Shown in pieces: positions 1-6,749 of a stretch of DNA of 7,961 bases. The notes under the pieces are model-generated. The model ran no database searches. It was not told where the DNA came from and worked only from the letters and a program-made list of their open reading frames with translations. A program made the translations under genes and the position numbers. The stretch comes from Bacteroidaceae bacterium (GTDB lineage: Bacteria; Bacteroidota; Bacteroidia; Bacteroidales; Bacteroidaceae). The stretch spans positions 1-7,961 of the forward strand of contig JAEDNQ010000107.1 of the NCBI GenBank assembly GCA_016302435.1. The letters run 5' to 3'. Each line of letters begins with the position of its first letter. The stretch's first letter is position 1.

Positions 1-1852
1 TGATGCCTGCCATGACTGTGGCGCGAGGCATGGGATAACCTTGATTTATCTCATATTTCTGCGCGAGGAGATTCTCTCCGCGTGTCCATAGGGTCACGAG
101 GTCGGTGAGTCGGTAGGAGACGGAAAGGTCGACGAGGCAGAAGGATTCGGTAGACGCTGTAGCTCCTGTAGCTGTGCAGAGATGGTTGATGTATTGTGCG
201 GAGACATTGGCATGGAGGCGGTCACGGCGATAGCCTATTCCAAGGTAGCCCTTGTACTCTGGAGTGGCCACTATGTCGTGTTTGGTGTGCAGCCAAGAGT
301 GGTTGGTCGTGGCTGTCCAGTGGCTGTTGATAGTGTAGCTGAGGTCAGCCTCTACTCCATAGTTTTCTATCTCGCCTGTGTTGACGTTCTTCTTGTTGAT
401 GGTCTGTATCAGGTTGTCTCCCTTTAAATAAAAGAGGTTGACGCCATATTTAAGCTGGGGAGTGCGATGACGCCAGGAGAGCTCGTAGTTCCAGATGCGT
501 TCGGGCTCCAGGTCTTCGTTTGATGGGGGATAGAGATAGAGTTCGCGCATGGTGGGGTTGCGGTAACCTTTGCTTGCCATGAGCTTCACCTCTCCCGTCT
601 CTATGGGTCGGACGACGATGCCAGCCTGTGGTATCCACTCTGTGCCCGTGACGCTGTGGTGGTCAAGACGGATACCTGCGTCGGCGGTGAGCCATGGAGT
701 GATGTCTTGGCGTATGTCGGTGTAGGCCGCTATCTCATTGCGGTGGGAGCGTCCGCTTTGCTTGTTGGGGGTGTCGAGCGTCTCGCCAGTAGTCTTGGAC
801 GTGTAGTAGGCATGTCCGTAGATGTGCTGGTAGTCTACACCGAGAGTGATGCGGCTGCCGTCCCAAGCCTGTGCGCTCTGGTAAATGGATATGCCTGTGA
901 GAGCATCTTTAGAGCGGAAGAAACGTTCGGTGGGCTGTGCTGCATTCTTTGTGCCGTCATCTATCTTGTGCCTGCCGAAGTTGGTGAAGACGCTCAGTGC
1001 TCCCGAGGTGCGCTCGAAGTGGTTTTGCAGAGCTGCGGAGACGACACCTCGTGTTATCCATTGTTCTGCTCCGTAGACAGGCTCAAGGGTGCTGCCTGGA
1101 TATTGGGAGTCGAAATGGGTGATGTCGGCATCGAGGTATGTGTCCCAGTGGGAGGACAGTTCGTAGGCTGCTTTGGCATAGCCAGAATACTGCTCGAACG
1201 ACATGTCCTGGCGGTGGTTGTCCGACCTGGCATATTGAGCTGACACTGTGCTGCTGAAACGTCCCGAGCGGAGTCTGTTGGTGGCTTCAGCCTCTATGGT
1301 GCCGTAGCTGCCGCCGCTAAGGTTGATGTCCGTCTTCATGCCGTCCTGCTTCATCTGCCGCGTGACGATATTGATGACGCCTCCCATGGCACTACTTCCA
1401 TAGAGCATGGAGGCGGGGCCGCGCAGCACCTCCACCCTTTCAGCCATCAGAGTCTGATAGCTGTCAGATATGGGGTGGCTGTATATGCCGTTGTATTGTG
1501 GATGACCGTCGATGAGAACGAGCATCTGTCCTGTGCCACCAGCAAGACCTCTCATGCTTATGTTGCCCGATGCGCCTGTCGATACTCCGTAGCCCTTCAT
1601 GGCGCGCGAGGTGACGAAGAGTCCTGGTACTTCTTCCATGACGGTGGGGAGGAGGGACGACTCGTGCTTCTCTGTCAGGCGGTCACGTCCGATGATGGTC
1701 ACTGTCATGGGCAGGTGGCGGATGTCGGTCACGTTGCGAGTGCCTGTGACGACAACTTCTTGTATGTTTGCCGAGTCGCTGACTTCCTCGGCATGGATAG
1801 GAAGGATGGCAGCTGCCGTGAGGGCTAAAGGCAATAATGTGTTGCTTCTCAT
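1..1852 (-). CDS. TonB-dependent outer-membrane receptor (CirA/FepA/BtuB-like), 3' end cut by window edge
   Basis: Reading the minus strand from the ATG at 1852-1850 gives 617 uninterrupted codons up to the window edge. The N-terminus is a signal peptide (residues 1-21, cleavage likely after I-H-A), followed by an IQEVVVTGTR segment typical of the start of the plug domain. The plug runs to about residue 165 and contains the conserved RVEVLRGPASMLYGSSAMGG stretch and VINIVT (139-164). The rest reads as a 22-strand-type barrel, with the signature KGYRNPTMRELY in the middle. The last visible residues, ENLLAQKYEINQGYPMPRAT, are usual just before the final beta-strand, so probably only about 5-10 residues are missing. 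There is no carboxypeptidase-like N-terminal domain, so it is not SusC-like. The family imports siderophores, haem, corrinoids or other metal chelates using TonB energy; the ligand here cannot be told from sequence. It follows the DUF362 gene by 12 bp with no clear Shine-Dalgarno, suggesting co-transcription and possible translational coupling. Confidence 0.93.
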   Translation of the reverse strand, partial: MRSNTLLPLALTAAAILPIHAEEVSDSANIQEVVVTGTRNVTDIRHLPMTVTIIGRDRLTEKHESSLLPTVMEEVPGLFVTSRAMKGYGVSTGASGNISMRGLAGGTGQMLVLIDGHPQYNGIYSHPISDSYQTLMAERVEVLRGPASMLYGSSAMGGVINIVTRQMKQDGMKTDINLSGGSYGTIEAEATNRLRSGRFSSTVSAQYARSDNHRQDMSFEQYSGYAKAAYELSSHWDTYLDADITHFDSQYPGSTLEPVYGAEQWITRGVVSAALQNHFERTSGALSVFTNFGRHKIDDGTKNAAQPTERFFRSKDALTGISIYQSAQAWDGSRITLGVDYQHIYGHAYYTSKTTGETLDTPNKQSGRSHRNEIAAYTDIRQDITPWLTADAGIRLDHHSVTGTEWIPQAGIVVRPIETGEVKLMASKGYRNPTMRELYLYPPSNEDLEPERIWNYELSWRHRTPQLKYGVNLFYLKGDNLIQTINKKNVNTGEIENYGVEADLSYTINSHWTATTNHSWLHTKHDIVATPEYKGYLGIGYRRDRLHANVSAQYINHLCTATGATASTESFCLVDLSVSYRLTDLVTLWTRGENLLAQKYEINQGYPMPRATVMAGI

Positions 1853-1864
1853 TCAGCAGCAGCG

Positions 1865-2857
1865 TTATTTGAGTTCAACAATCTTGTACTTCGTCGAGCC
1901 GAGACCAATCTTGGCAGCATGCTCCACGGTAAGTGTGCCGTGCATTTCCTTGATGCGGTTCTGCAGCGGAATGGCAGTGTCGCCCTCCTTGGAGTCATAG
2001 TTGAAGACCACGTCGAGGCAGGCCTTGTCGAGAGCCACAGGGTCGGTGCTGGCCATGATGCCGTAGTCCTTAATCATCGGGTGCTGAGGGTTTCCGTTGC
2101 AGTCGCAGTCGATGCTCATGTTGTTCATCACATTGATATAGACGATGTCTTTGCCTTCCTGCTTGAAGTAGTCGTGGACAGAAGCAGCAGCCGATGCCAT
2201 TGATTCGAGGAAGCCATCCTGATTGCCCACATGTTTCCACATGCCCTCTACCGTCTTCTGCTTGCCTGCGGTGTGGATGTATGCCTTGCCGTCGGCGGAA
2301 GCTATGCCGATGCTCTGATTTTTGAGCACACCACCGAATCCGCCCATCTGGTGGCCCTTGAAGTGTGCGAGGTTGATCATGAAGTCATAGTTGGCGAGGT
2401 GAGAGCCGACGAGGTTGGTCTTTATCCATGTAGTGTCCCTCACGGGCAGTTCCATAGATCCGTCAGCATCCATGATGTCCACCTTGGCTATCTTGTCATA
2501 ACCTCTCTCGCTGATGGCCTTCATGTGTGCTTCTGTCGTGGAGCGCGAACCGCCATAGGCAGTGTTGCACTCCACGAGAGTGCCGTTGACCTCATTGACG
2601 AGTGGGCTGATGAAGTCGGGGCGCAGATGGTTTGTCTTGTTCGATTCGCCAGTGGAGATCTTTATTGCCACGCGTCCTTTAGCCTTGACGCCGAGAGCCT
2701 TGTAGATTCTCACGAGCGACTCTGGCGAGATGTCGCGTGTCATGTATACGGTAGCTACAGTGTCAATCTGCTGGTATGTCTCTTGCTTAGGCTGCTGCGC
2801 TGTGCAGTTGAGTGCTGTGGCAGCAAGGAGGAGGAGGGGAAAGATGATTTGTTTCAT
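1865..2857 (-). CDS. Exported DUF362 / COG2768-type protein without a ferredoxin domain
   Basis: A 330-residue protein starting with a signal peptide (MKQIIFPLLLLAATALNCTA). Cys18 sits in a poor lipobox (A-L-N-C), so either signal peptidase I cleavage after C-T-A or non-canonical lipidation is possible. DUF362/COG2768 hallmarks are present in order: KISTGE (66-71), ECNTAYGGSR (96-105), HFKGHQMGGFGGVLKN (165-180), a CDC pair (251-253), and ASTDPVALDKAC (269-280). Relatives are annotated as uncharacterised Fe-S centre proteins and often carry a CxxCxxC ferredoxin segment; none is visible here. Five cysteines remain (18, 97, 251, 253, 280), of which 251, 253 and 280 could hold a metal or cluster. 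No reaction is known for the family. The gene lies directly upstream of a TonB receptor (12-bp gap), so a periplasmic role tied to the receptor's ligand, such as redox or metal handling, is a reasonable but unproven guess. Confidence 0.88.
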   Translation of the reverse strand: MKQIIFPLLLLAATALNCTAQQPKQETYQQIDTVATVYMTRDISPESLVRIYKALGVKAKGRVAIKISTGESNKTNHLRPDFISPLVNEVNGTLVECNTAYGGSRSTTEAHMKAISERGYDKIAKVDIMDADGSMELPVRDTTWIKTNLVGSHLANYDFMINLAHFKGHQMGGFGGVLKNQSIGIASADGKAYIHTAGKQKTVEGMWKHVGNQDGFLESMASAAASVHDYFKQEGKDIVYINVMNNMSIDCDCNGNPQHPMIKDYGIMASTDPVALDKACLDVVFNYDSKEGDTAIPLQNRIKEMHGTLTVEHAAKIGLGSTKYKIVELK

Positions 2858-2901
2858 TGCTTTTGATGGGTTAAGTGCGATAATGTGTTAGTTTGTCGAT
2901 A

Positions 2902-2909
2902 CAAAGTTA
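2902..2909 (-). promoter_or_regulatory. Candidate -7 promoter element for the DUF362-TonB receptor unit
   Basis: The minus strand reads TAACTTTG, an exact match to the Bacteroidetes -7 consensus TAnnTTTG. It lies about 45 bp upstream of the DUF362 start codon, giving a short leader of about 35-40 nt. No good TTTG -33 element is present at 19-21 bp spacing (the nearest is TTTC at only 14 bp), so the promoter may be weak or need an activator. Confidence 0.5.
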
Positions 2910-3015
2910 CGTTTTTTTGTTTGGAAAGATAGCATTTTATAGATAATCTTGCAGCGAAAAGCACTTTTTGCATTGATTGACGAGATGTTTTTACTTCTGC
3001 TTCATAAATATTGCG

Positions 3016-3023
3016 TATCTTTG
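3016..3023 (+). promoter_or_regulatory. Candidate -7 promoter element for the SDR gene
   Basis: TATCTTTG matches the TAnnTTTG consensus exactly and faces the SDR gene. No proper TTTG occurs 19-21 bp upstream; there is only a T-run at 2988-2992. If used, the transcript would have a leader of roughly 125-130 nt. No riboswitch or strong hairpin is recognised in that leader. Together with the opposite element at 2902-2909 it makes the 300-bp intergenic region (2858-3157) a divergent promoter region. Confidence 0.45.
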
Positions 3024-3157
3024 TCTCATCAACTCCTACTGTGGAGATTGTCATTGTGATAGATTGCCGAATAGTGCCTGCATGCCCCTACTTACATACT
3101 ATGTGTGGACATCATTAGCCACAATCGGTGCATTCAAAACATGGAAAAGTCAGGAAT

Positions 3158-3904
3158 ATGAATACAAAGAATCATCGTGCTATCGTCGTCGGAGCCACTT
3201 CAGGCATAGGTCTTGAGGTGGCGCGTCTGTTGGCAGAGAGAGGTTGGACCGTAGGTGTCGCAGGAAGGCGCGGAGAAGTGCTTGAGGCTCTTGTCGCCAA
3301 TAGCCCCAACATTGTCCATTGGCGTGAGATAGATGTGACAAAGGCAGATGCCGGCTCTCGCCTGATGGAACTCGTGGAGACAATGGGCGGCATGGACCTC
3401 TATTTCCATTCTTCGGGCATTGGCTATCAGAATGCGTCGCTCGACGAGACCAAAGAACTGTCGACCATAGAGACCAACTGTATGGGGATGAGCCGGATGG
3501 TGGGCGAGGCGTTCCGCTATTTTGCAGAGCGTCCTGACCACGAAGGACATATCGCTGTCATCAGTTCGATAGCATGCACCAAGGGTTTGGGCGCAGCTCC
3601 TGCCTATTCATCTTCCAAACGTTTTACGAGCCATTATCTCGAATGCCTCACCCAGTTGGCTGCCATCCGTGGACTGCACCATCTGACCGTCACCGATATC
3701 CGTCCAGGCTTTGTGCGCACCCCACTGATTGCAGGCAGCCCCTTTCCCTATCAGCTCGATGTGCGCTCCGTGGCGCATGGCATAGTCAGAGCCATAGAGC
3801 GTAAAAAGAAGGTGGTGACCATCAATTGGGTATACCGCCTCCTTGTCTTCTTCTGGCAGATGATACCGAGGTGGGTGTGGGTGAGGATGAAGATAGGAAG
3901 GTGA
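3158..3904 (+). CDS. Short-chain dehydrogenase/reductase (classical SDR family)
   Basis: A 248-residue NAD(P)-dependent oxidoreductase with a Rossmann fold. Visible motifs are the nucleotide-binding GATSGIG (12-18); GRR (36-38), whose arginines favour NADP(H); DVT (59-61) contacting the adenine; HSSGIG (84-89) in the place of the usual NNAG; and the catalytic set Asn107, Ser137 (ISSIA), Tyr150 and Lys154 (YSSSK). PGFVRTPL (183-190) follows as in the family. The length is normal for a classical SDR. The C-terminus (about 224-248) is rich in Trp, Phe and basic residues and could associate with the membrane. The start chosen is the ATG at 3158, which has AGGA just upstream and begins 11 residues before the glycine motif. 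An in-frame GTG at 3128 would add 10 residues with no conserved content. The substrate is unknown, and the neighbours give no clear pathway link; the gene is separated from btuB by a promoter and riboswitch of btuB's own. Confidence 0.92.
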   Translation: MNTKNHRAIVVGATSGIGLEVARLLAERGWTVGVAGRRGEVLEALVANSPNIVHWREIDVTKADAGSRLMELVETMGGMDLYFHSSGIGYQNASLDETKELSTIETNCMGMSRMVGEAFRYFAERPDHEGHIAVISSIACTKGLGAAPAYSSSKRFTSHYLECLTQLAAIRGLHHLTVTDIRPGFVRTPLIAGSPFPYQLDVRSVAHGIVRAIERKKKVVTINWVYRLLVFFWQMIPRWVWVRMKIGR

Positions 3905-4042
3905 ATAATTTTGCTGTTTCGGTTGAGTGACCATAACTCCCTTTTCTGCTATGTGTACATTGAGAAAAATACTGGGGGCAGGTCTATGTTCATCGATGAA
4001 TGAAAAAGTTCAGTGGAAAACGATAAAAAATTATACAATTAT

Positions 4043-4073
4043 TTTGCTGTGAAAAATAAATAGTGTACCTTTG
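4043..4073 (+). promoter_or_regulatory. Bacteroidetes-type promoter of the btuB unit
   Basis: TTTG (4043-4046) and TACCTTTG (4066-4073) are separated by 19 bp and match the Bacteroidetes primary sigma factor consensus TTTG-N19-21-TAnnTTTG. The surrounding stretch is AT-rich. Transcription would begin around 4080, at or within a few bases of the riboswitch P1 stem (4078), which supports both calls. It is the best promoter in the window. Confidence 0.8.
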
Positions 4074-4077
4074 CAGC

Positions 4078-4316
4078 GAATTTGGTAACAGAAGAATCGC
4101 GTGTGGCACTATATGCAGCGCGACACGACACGTTCTGATGTGAAAGGGAATCAGGTGAAAGACCTGAGCTGTACCTGCAGCTGTAATCCGCTTTTTGAGC
4201 GTCTACACGACGCTTCGGACCAATAACACGCCACTGTCTGCTTTGGATCATATCCAAGGACATTTACGATGGGAAGGCATTGGATTCGCGGAAAGCCAGA
4301 ATACCTGCCAATATTC
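4078..4316 (+). promoter_or_regulatory. Cobalamin (vitamin B12) riboswitch aptamer
   Basis: The 5' leader of btuB carries the conserved cobalamin riboswitch core. GGGAA followed by CAGGTGAAAGACCTG is at about 4146-4166, with a GCTGTACCTGCAGCTGTAA block (P5/L5 region) at 4168-4186. GCCACTGTCTG is at 4230-4240 and GGGAAGGC at 4271-4278. The B12 box AGCCAGAATACCTGCC is at 4294-4309. The closing P1 stem can be drawn: GAATTTGG (4078-4085) pairs with CCAATATTC (4308-4316) with one bulged T. A variable-arm hairpin, AGCGTC-TACAC-GACGCT, lies at about 4198-4214. In this family, binding of adenosyl- or other cobalamins lowers expression of the gene downstream, here a B12 receptor, which fits exactly. 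Confidence 0.95.
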
Positions 4317-4334
4317 ATACAGATTGATAACAAT

Positions 4335-4352
4335 ATTCCCAGGAACAGGAAT
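4335..4352 (+). promoter_or_regulatory. Riboswitch expression-platform hairpin (P13/L13-like) before the btuB start
   Basis: ATTCC (4335-4339) pairs with GGAAT (4348-4352) around the loop CAGGAACA. The loop bases CAGG (4340-4343) are complementary to CCTG (4174-4177) in the riboswitch L5 loop, the kissing contact known for cobalamin riboswitches. The hairpin ends 10 nt before the btuB ATG, and no U-run follows. Control is therefore more likely at translation initiation than by termination. Confidence 0.7.
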
Positions 4353-4362
4353 TAATCATCTT

Positions 4363-6540
4363 ATGTATAAAAGTAATATTGTATTAGCCTTATCGGCTAT
4401 TCTGTGCTGTGGCGTTTCTGCAGCACAGGAGGTAGGTGACACACTCGCTGAGGTCGTCGTCACTGCCACGGGCACGGAGCGTCTGCTGCGCGATGTGCCT
4501 GTGCAGACAGAGGTCATCTCTCGCAAGATGCTGGAGAGCTATGGTGGCAGGAGCATTGAGGACATCCTCGGTGGTCTCACTGCTTCGTTTGCCTTTGCCG
4601 AGGGAGACATGGGGTCGCAGATGCAGTTGGGCGGTCTCGGCAACTCCTACATCCTCATATTGATAGATGGCAAACGCATACATGGCGACGTGGGCGGAGA
4701 GAACGACCTCGGACTTATTGATCCGCAGAATATAGAGCGCATAGAGATTGTCAAGGGAGCGCAGTCGGCCCTGTATGGCAGCGACGCCATGGCAGGTGTC
4801 ATCAATATCATCACCCGTAAACATGAGGAGCACCCATGCTACGCTGAGAGCACAACACGCTATGGCAGCCACAACGATGTGCGCCAGCATGCCAGTGTGG
4901 GCTTCAAGGCTGGACGGTGGACAAGCAGCACCAACTTCCAGCTGCAGCACAATGACGGATGGCAGAACACGGCTCGACAGTTGGCAGAGGGAAAAGTCCT
5001 CACCGACACTAAGACGAAGACCACCAATGAGTTCACCAACTGGCAGCTGGGGCAGCGACTGACCTATAGCCTCGGCAGGTCGTCGGAACTCTATGCCGAG
5101 GGCACCTACTACACCAAGCGCATCTATCGCCCCACCGACGGACTCTATCCCAGTTGTGACGTCTACACCTACGACCTCATGTATCGCAATGCCAGTGCAT
5201 CGGCAGGAGGCAAGTGGTGGGTCAACGCGCAGAAGAAAGACGTGGTCACTGTCGATGTAGACTGGAATCTCCACAATTATTATTATAAGTACACGGCGCG
5301 CACGTATGAGTATGTCAAACTCGTGGGCGCACAGTATGGCGACATGGACGGAGAGTGGTATTCTGTGCCATACTATCCAGGACAGACCAATCTGCAGAGC
5401 GGTCAGCAGCGCCTCATGGCACAAGCCAAGGGAGTGTTCCATCTGCCCCATGCCCACACGCTTCAGGGCGGAGCGGAGTATCGCTACGACTATCTCGATG
5501 CCCCCCATCGCACCGACAGTGGAACGGCAAGCGACTGGACAGCGGCGGCATACGTGCAGGACGAATATGACCTGCAAGACTGGCTCAATGTCACTGCAGG
5601 CCTGCGCTTGGTGGGCAATCAGGGCTTCGGTGTCAGGCTCACGCCCAAGGTCAGCACCATGATGTCCTTCGGCGACTTCAGGTTGCGCGTGGGCTGGAGC
5701 CAGGGCTTCAAGACACCGCAGGTGAAGGAGATGCACTACCGCTACCTTCACGTCATGGGCAGCAGCACATTCTTCAATATGGGCAACTCAAGCCTTCGTC
5801 CGCAGACGAGCGACTATTTCAGTGGGGGAGCAGAATATCGTGGCAAGAACTTCACCATGTCCCTCACCGGCTACCTCAACAAGCTCCGCAACATGATAGC
5901 CTTGGTCAATGTGGCTGTGGACGAGATACCCCCTGGCATCACCCAAGCCTACTTCGGCGACGGCAGCGACAAGGTGCAGGCACGCATGTACAAGAACATG
6001 GACGATGCCACCACATGGGGCATCGATGCCAATGTGTCATGGACACCAGTGAAGTCGTTGACGCTCAATGCCTCATATAGCTATCTCGACACCGAGGCAC
6101 ATCTCTACGATGCCGACAAAGACAGGATGAAGACCGTCACCCTCGACGGCATGGCTCACCACAAGTGGAGCGCATCGGCCGTGTGGCATTGCCGCTTCTG
6201 CCCAGCATATAAGATGGGGCTCAACCTCAGCACACGAGGCAGCAGCAAGCGCATGTATGAGAACAATGGCGACGGCAAGGCCTTCCAGCTTTGGCGACTC
6301 AACACTACCCACGACATCGGGCGAGAAGGCAGGAAGACCGCATTCAGGGTGGAAATAGGTGTGGACAATATCTTCAACTACGTAGACCGCACCATGCATC
6401 CCTTCCATCGAGGCACCAACAGCCCTGGCACCACCGTCTTTGCTGCCCTGAGCCTCCGATTCAACCAGGGCAAGACCTTGGCCTTCAAGAAGAAGAGTGG
6501 AGGCGGTAGCGCGAGAGGTGAGGAAGCCGACAGCGAATGA
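4363..6540 (+). CDS. btuB: BtuB-type TonB-dependent cobalamin receptor
   Basis: A 725-residue outer-membrane receptor expected to import cobalamin or related corrinoids with TonB-ExbBD energy. The signal peptide is residues 1-21 (cleavage near S-A-A before QEVGD). The plug begins with LAEVVVTATGTERLLRDVPV and includes LILIDGKRIHGDV (98-110), ERIEIVKGAQSALYGSDAMA (125-144) and GVINIITR. The barrel fills the rest, with WSQGFKTPQVKEM and VGVDNIFNYVDR-like C-terminal signatures. The B12 riboswitch directly upstream is the main ground for assigning the ligand. The start is the ATG at 4363, because reading further back (to a TTG at 4195) would translate the riboswitch itself. After the terminal strand (ALSLRF, ending near residue 700) there is a 25-residue polar tail, which is unusual for a barrel protein. 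It is followed 209 bp later by the CbiK-like lipoprotein gene. Confidence 0.94.
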   Translation: MYKSNIVLALSAILCCGVSAAQEVGDTLAEVVVTATGTERLLRDVPVQTEVISRKMLESYGGRSIEDILGGLTASFAFAEGDMGSQMQLGGLGNSYILILIDGKRIHGDVGGENDLGLIDPQNIERIEIVKGAQSALYGSDAMAGVINIITRKHEEHPCYAESTTRYGSHNDVRQHASVGFKAGRWTSSTNFQLQHNDGWQNTARQLAEGKVLTDTKTKTTNEFTNWQLGQRLTYSLGRSSELYAEGTYYTKRIYRPTDGLYPSCDVYTYDLMYRNASASAGGKWWVNAQKKDVVTVDVDWNLHNYYYKYTARTYEYVKLVGAQYGDMDGEWYSVPYYPGQTNLQSGQQRLMAQAKGVFHLPHAHTLQGGAEYRYDYLDAPHRTDSGTASDWTAAAYVQDEYDLQDWLNVTAGLRLVGNQGFGVRLTPKVSTMMSFGDFRLRVGWSQGFKTPQVKEMHYRYLHVMGSSTFFNMGNSSLRPQTSDYFSGGAEYRGKNFTMSLTGYLNKLRNMIALVNVAVDEIPPGITQAYFGDGSDKVQARMYKNMDDATTWGIDANVSWTPVKSLTLNASYSYLDTEAHLYDADKDRMKTVTLDGMAHHKWSASAVWHCRFCPAYKMGLNLSTRGSSKRMYENNGDGKAFQLWRLNTTHDIGREGRKTAFRVEIGVDNIFNYVDRTMHPFHRGTNSPGTTVFAALSLRFNQGKTLAFKKKSGGGSARGEEADSE

Positions 6541-6550
6541 AAAAGCTACG

Positions 6551-6662
6551 GTGGGAAGAATCCACTATGGTAAGAAACTGCAGTGGGAAGAATCCACTAT
6601 GGTAAGAAACTGCAGTGGGAAGAATCCACTATGGGACGAAGCTGTAGCGGGAAGACCCCCAT
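6551..6662 (+). repeat. 32-bp direct tandem repeat, three full copies plus a partial copy
   Basis: Copies start at 6551, 6583 and 6615, with a degraded partial copy at 6647. Copies 1 and 2 are identical. Copy 3 differs at four of 32 positions, all in its second half. The unit begins GTGGGAAGAATCCACTATGG. Each full copy can form a small hairpin, A/GGTGG-GAAGAAT-CCACT (5-bp stem, 7-nt loop), and ACTGCAGT at the junctions of copies 1/2 and 2/3 is a perfect palindrome. The array starts 10 bp after the btuB stop, and weak similarity to the repeat reaches back towards that stop. Since 32 is not a multiple of three, it does not encode a regular peptide repeat. There are no spacers, so it is not CRISPR. 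Its role is unknown; RNA processing or differential expression between btuB and the downstream gene is possible. Confidence 0.9.
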
Positions 6663-6749
6663 CATACCCAAACACGTGATTTATGAATTTGGTTAATCAT
6701 GATTATCAAACTTTTATACAAACACTTTCTATCTTATTCTTCACAACAC

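Noticed and set aside
2231..2866. 211-codon open frame on the plus strand, and the 195-codon frame at 656-1243
   Set aside because: Both are antisense shadows of the DUF362 and TonB receptor genes, which show clear family motifs on the minus strand.
2858..3010. A second cobalamin riboswitch upstream of the DUF362-TonB unit
   Set aside because: No B12 box or riboswitch core was found on the minus strand here, and the leader downstream of the -7 element is only about 40 nt.
3905..3960. Rho-independent terminator after the SDR gene
   Set aside because: Only a 4-bp stem (GAGT/ACTC) followed by CCCTTTTCT is present; too weak to call.
4195..4362. N-terminal extension of BtuB by 56 residues from a TTG codon
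   Set aside because: It would translate the cobalamin riboswitch; a normal signal peptide starts at the ATG at 4363.
4390..5751. 453-codon open frame on the minus strand
   Set aside because: It is antisense to btuB, has no recognisable domain, and is explained by the codon bias of the real gene.
6551..6662. CRISPR array
   Set aside because: The 32-bp units abut directly without spacers, and no cas gene is present.
6497..6679. Small protein of 60 residues covering the tandem repeat
   Set aside because: It overlaps the end of btuB in another frame, and the repeat period is not a multiple of three, so the peptide is not periodic.
6699..6749. Earlier ATG for the CbiK-like protein
   Set aside because: It would put 17 residues in front of a well-formed lipoprotein signal peptide beginning at 6750.
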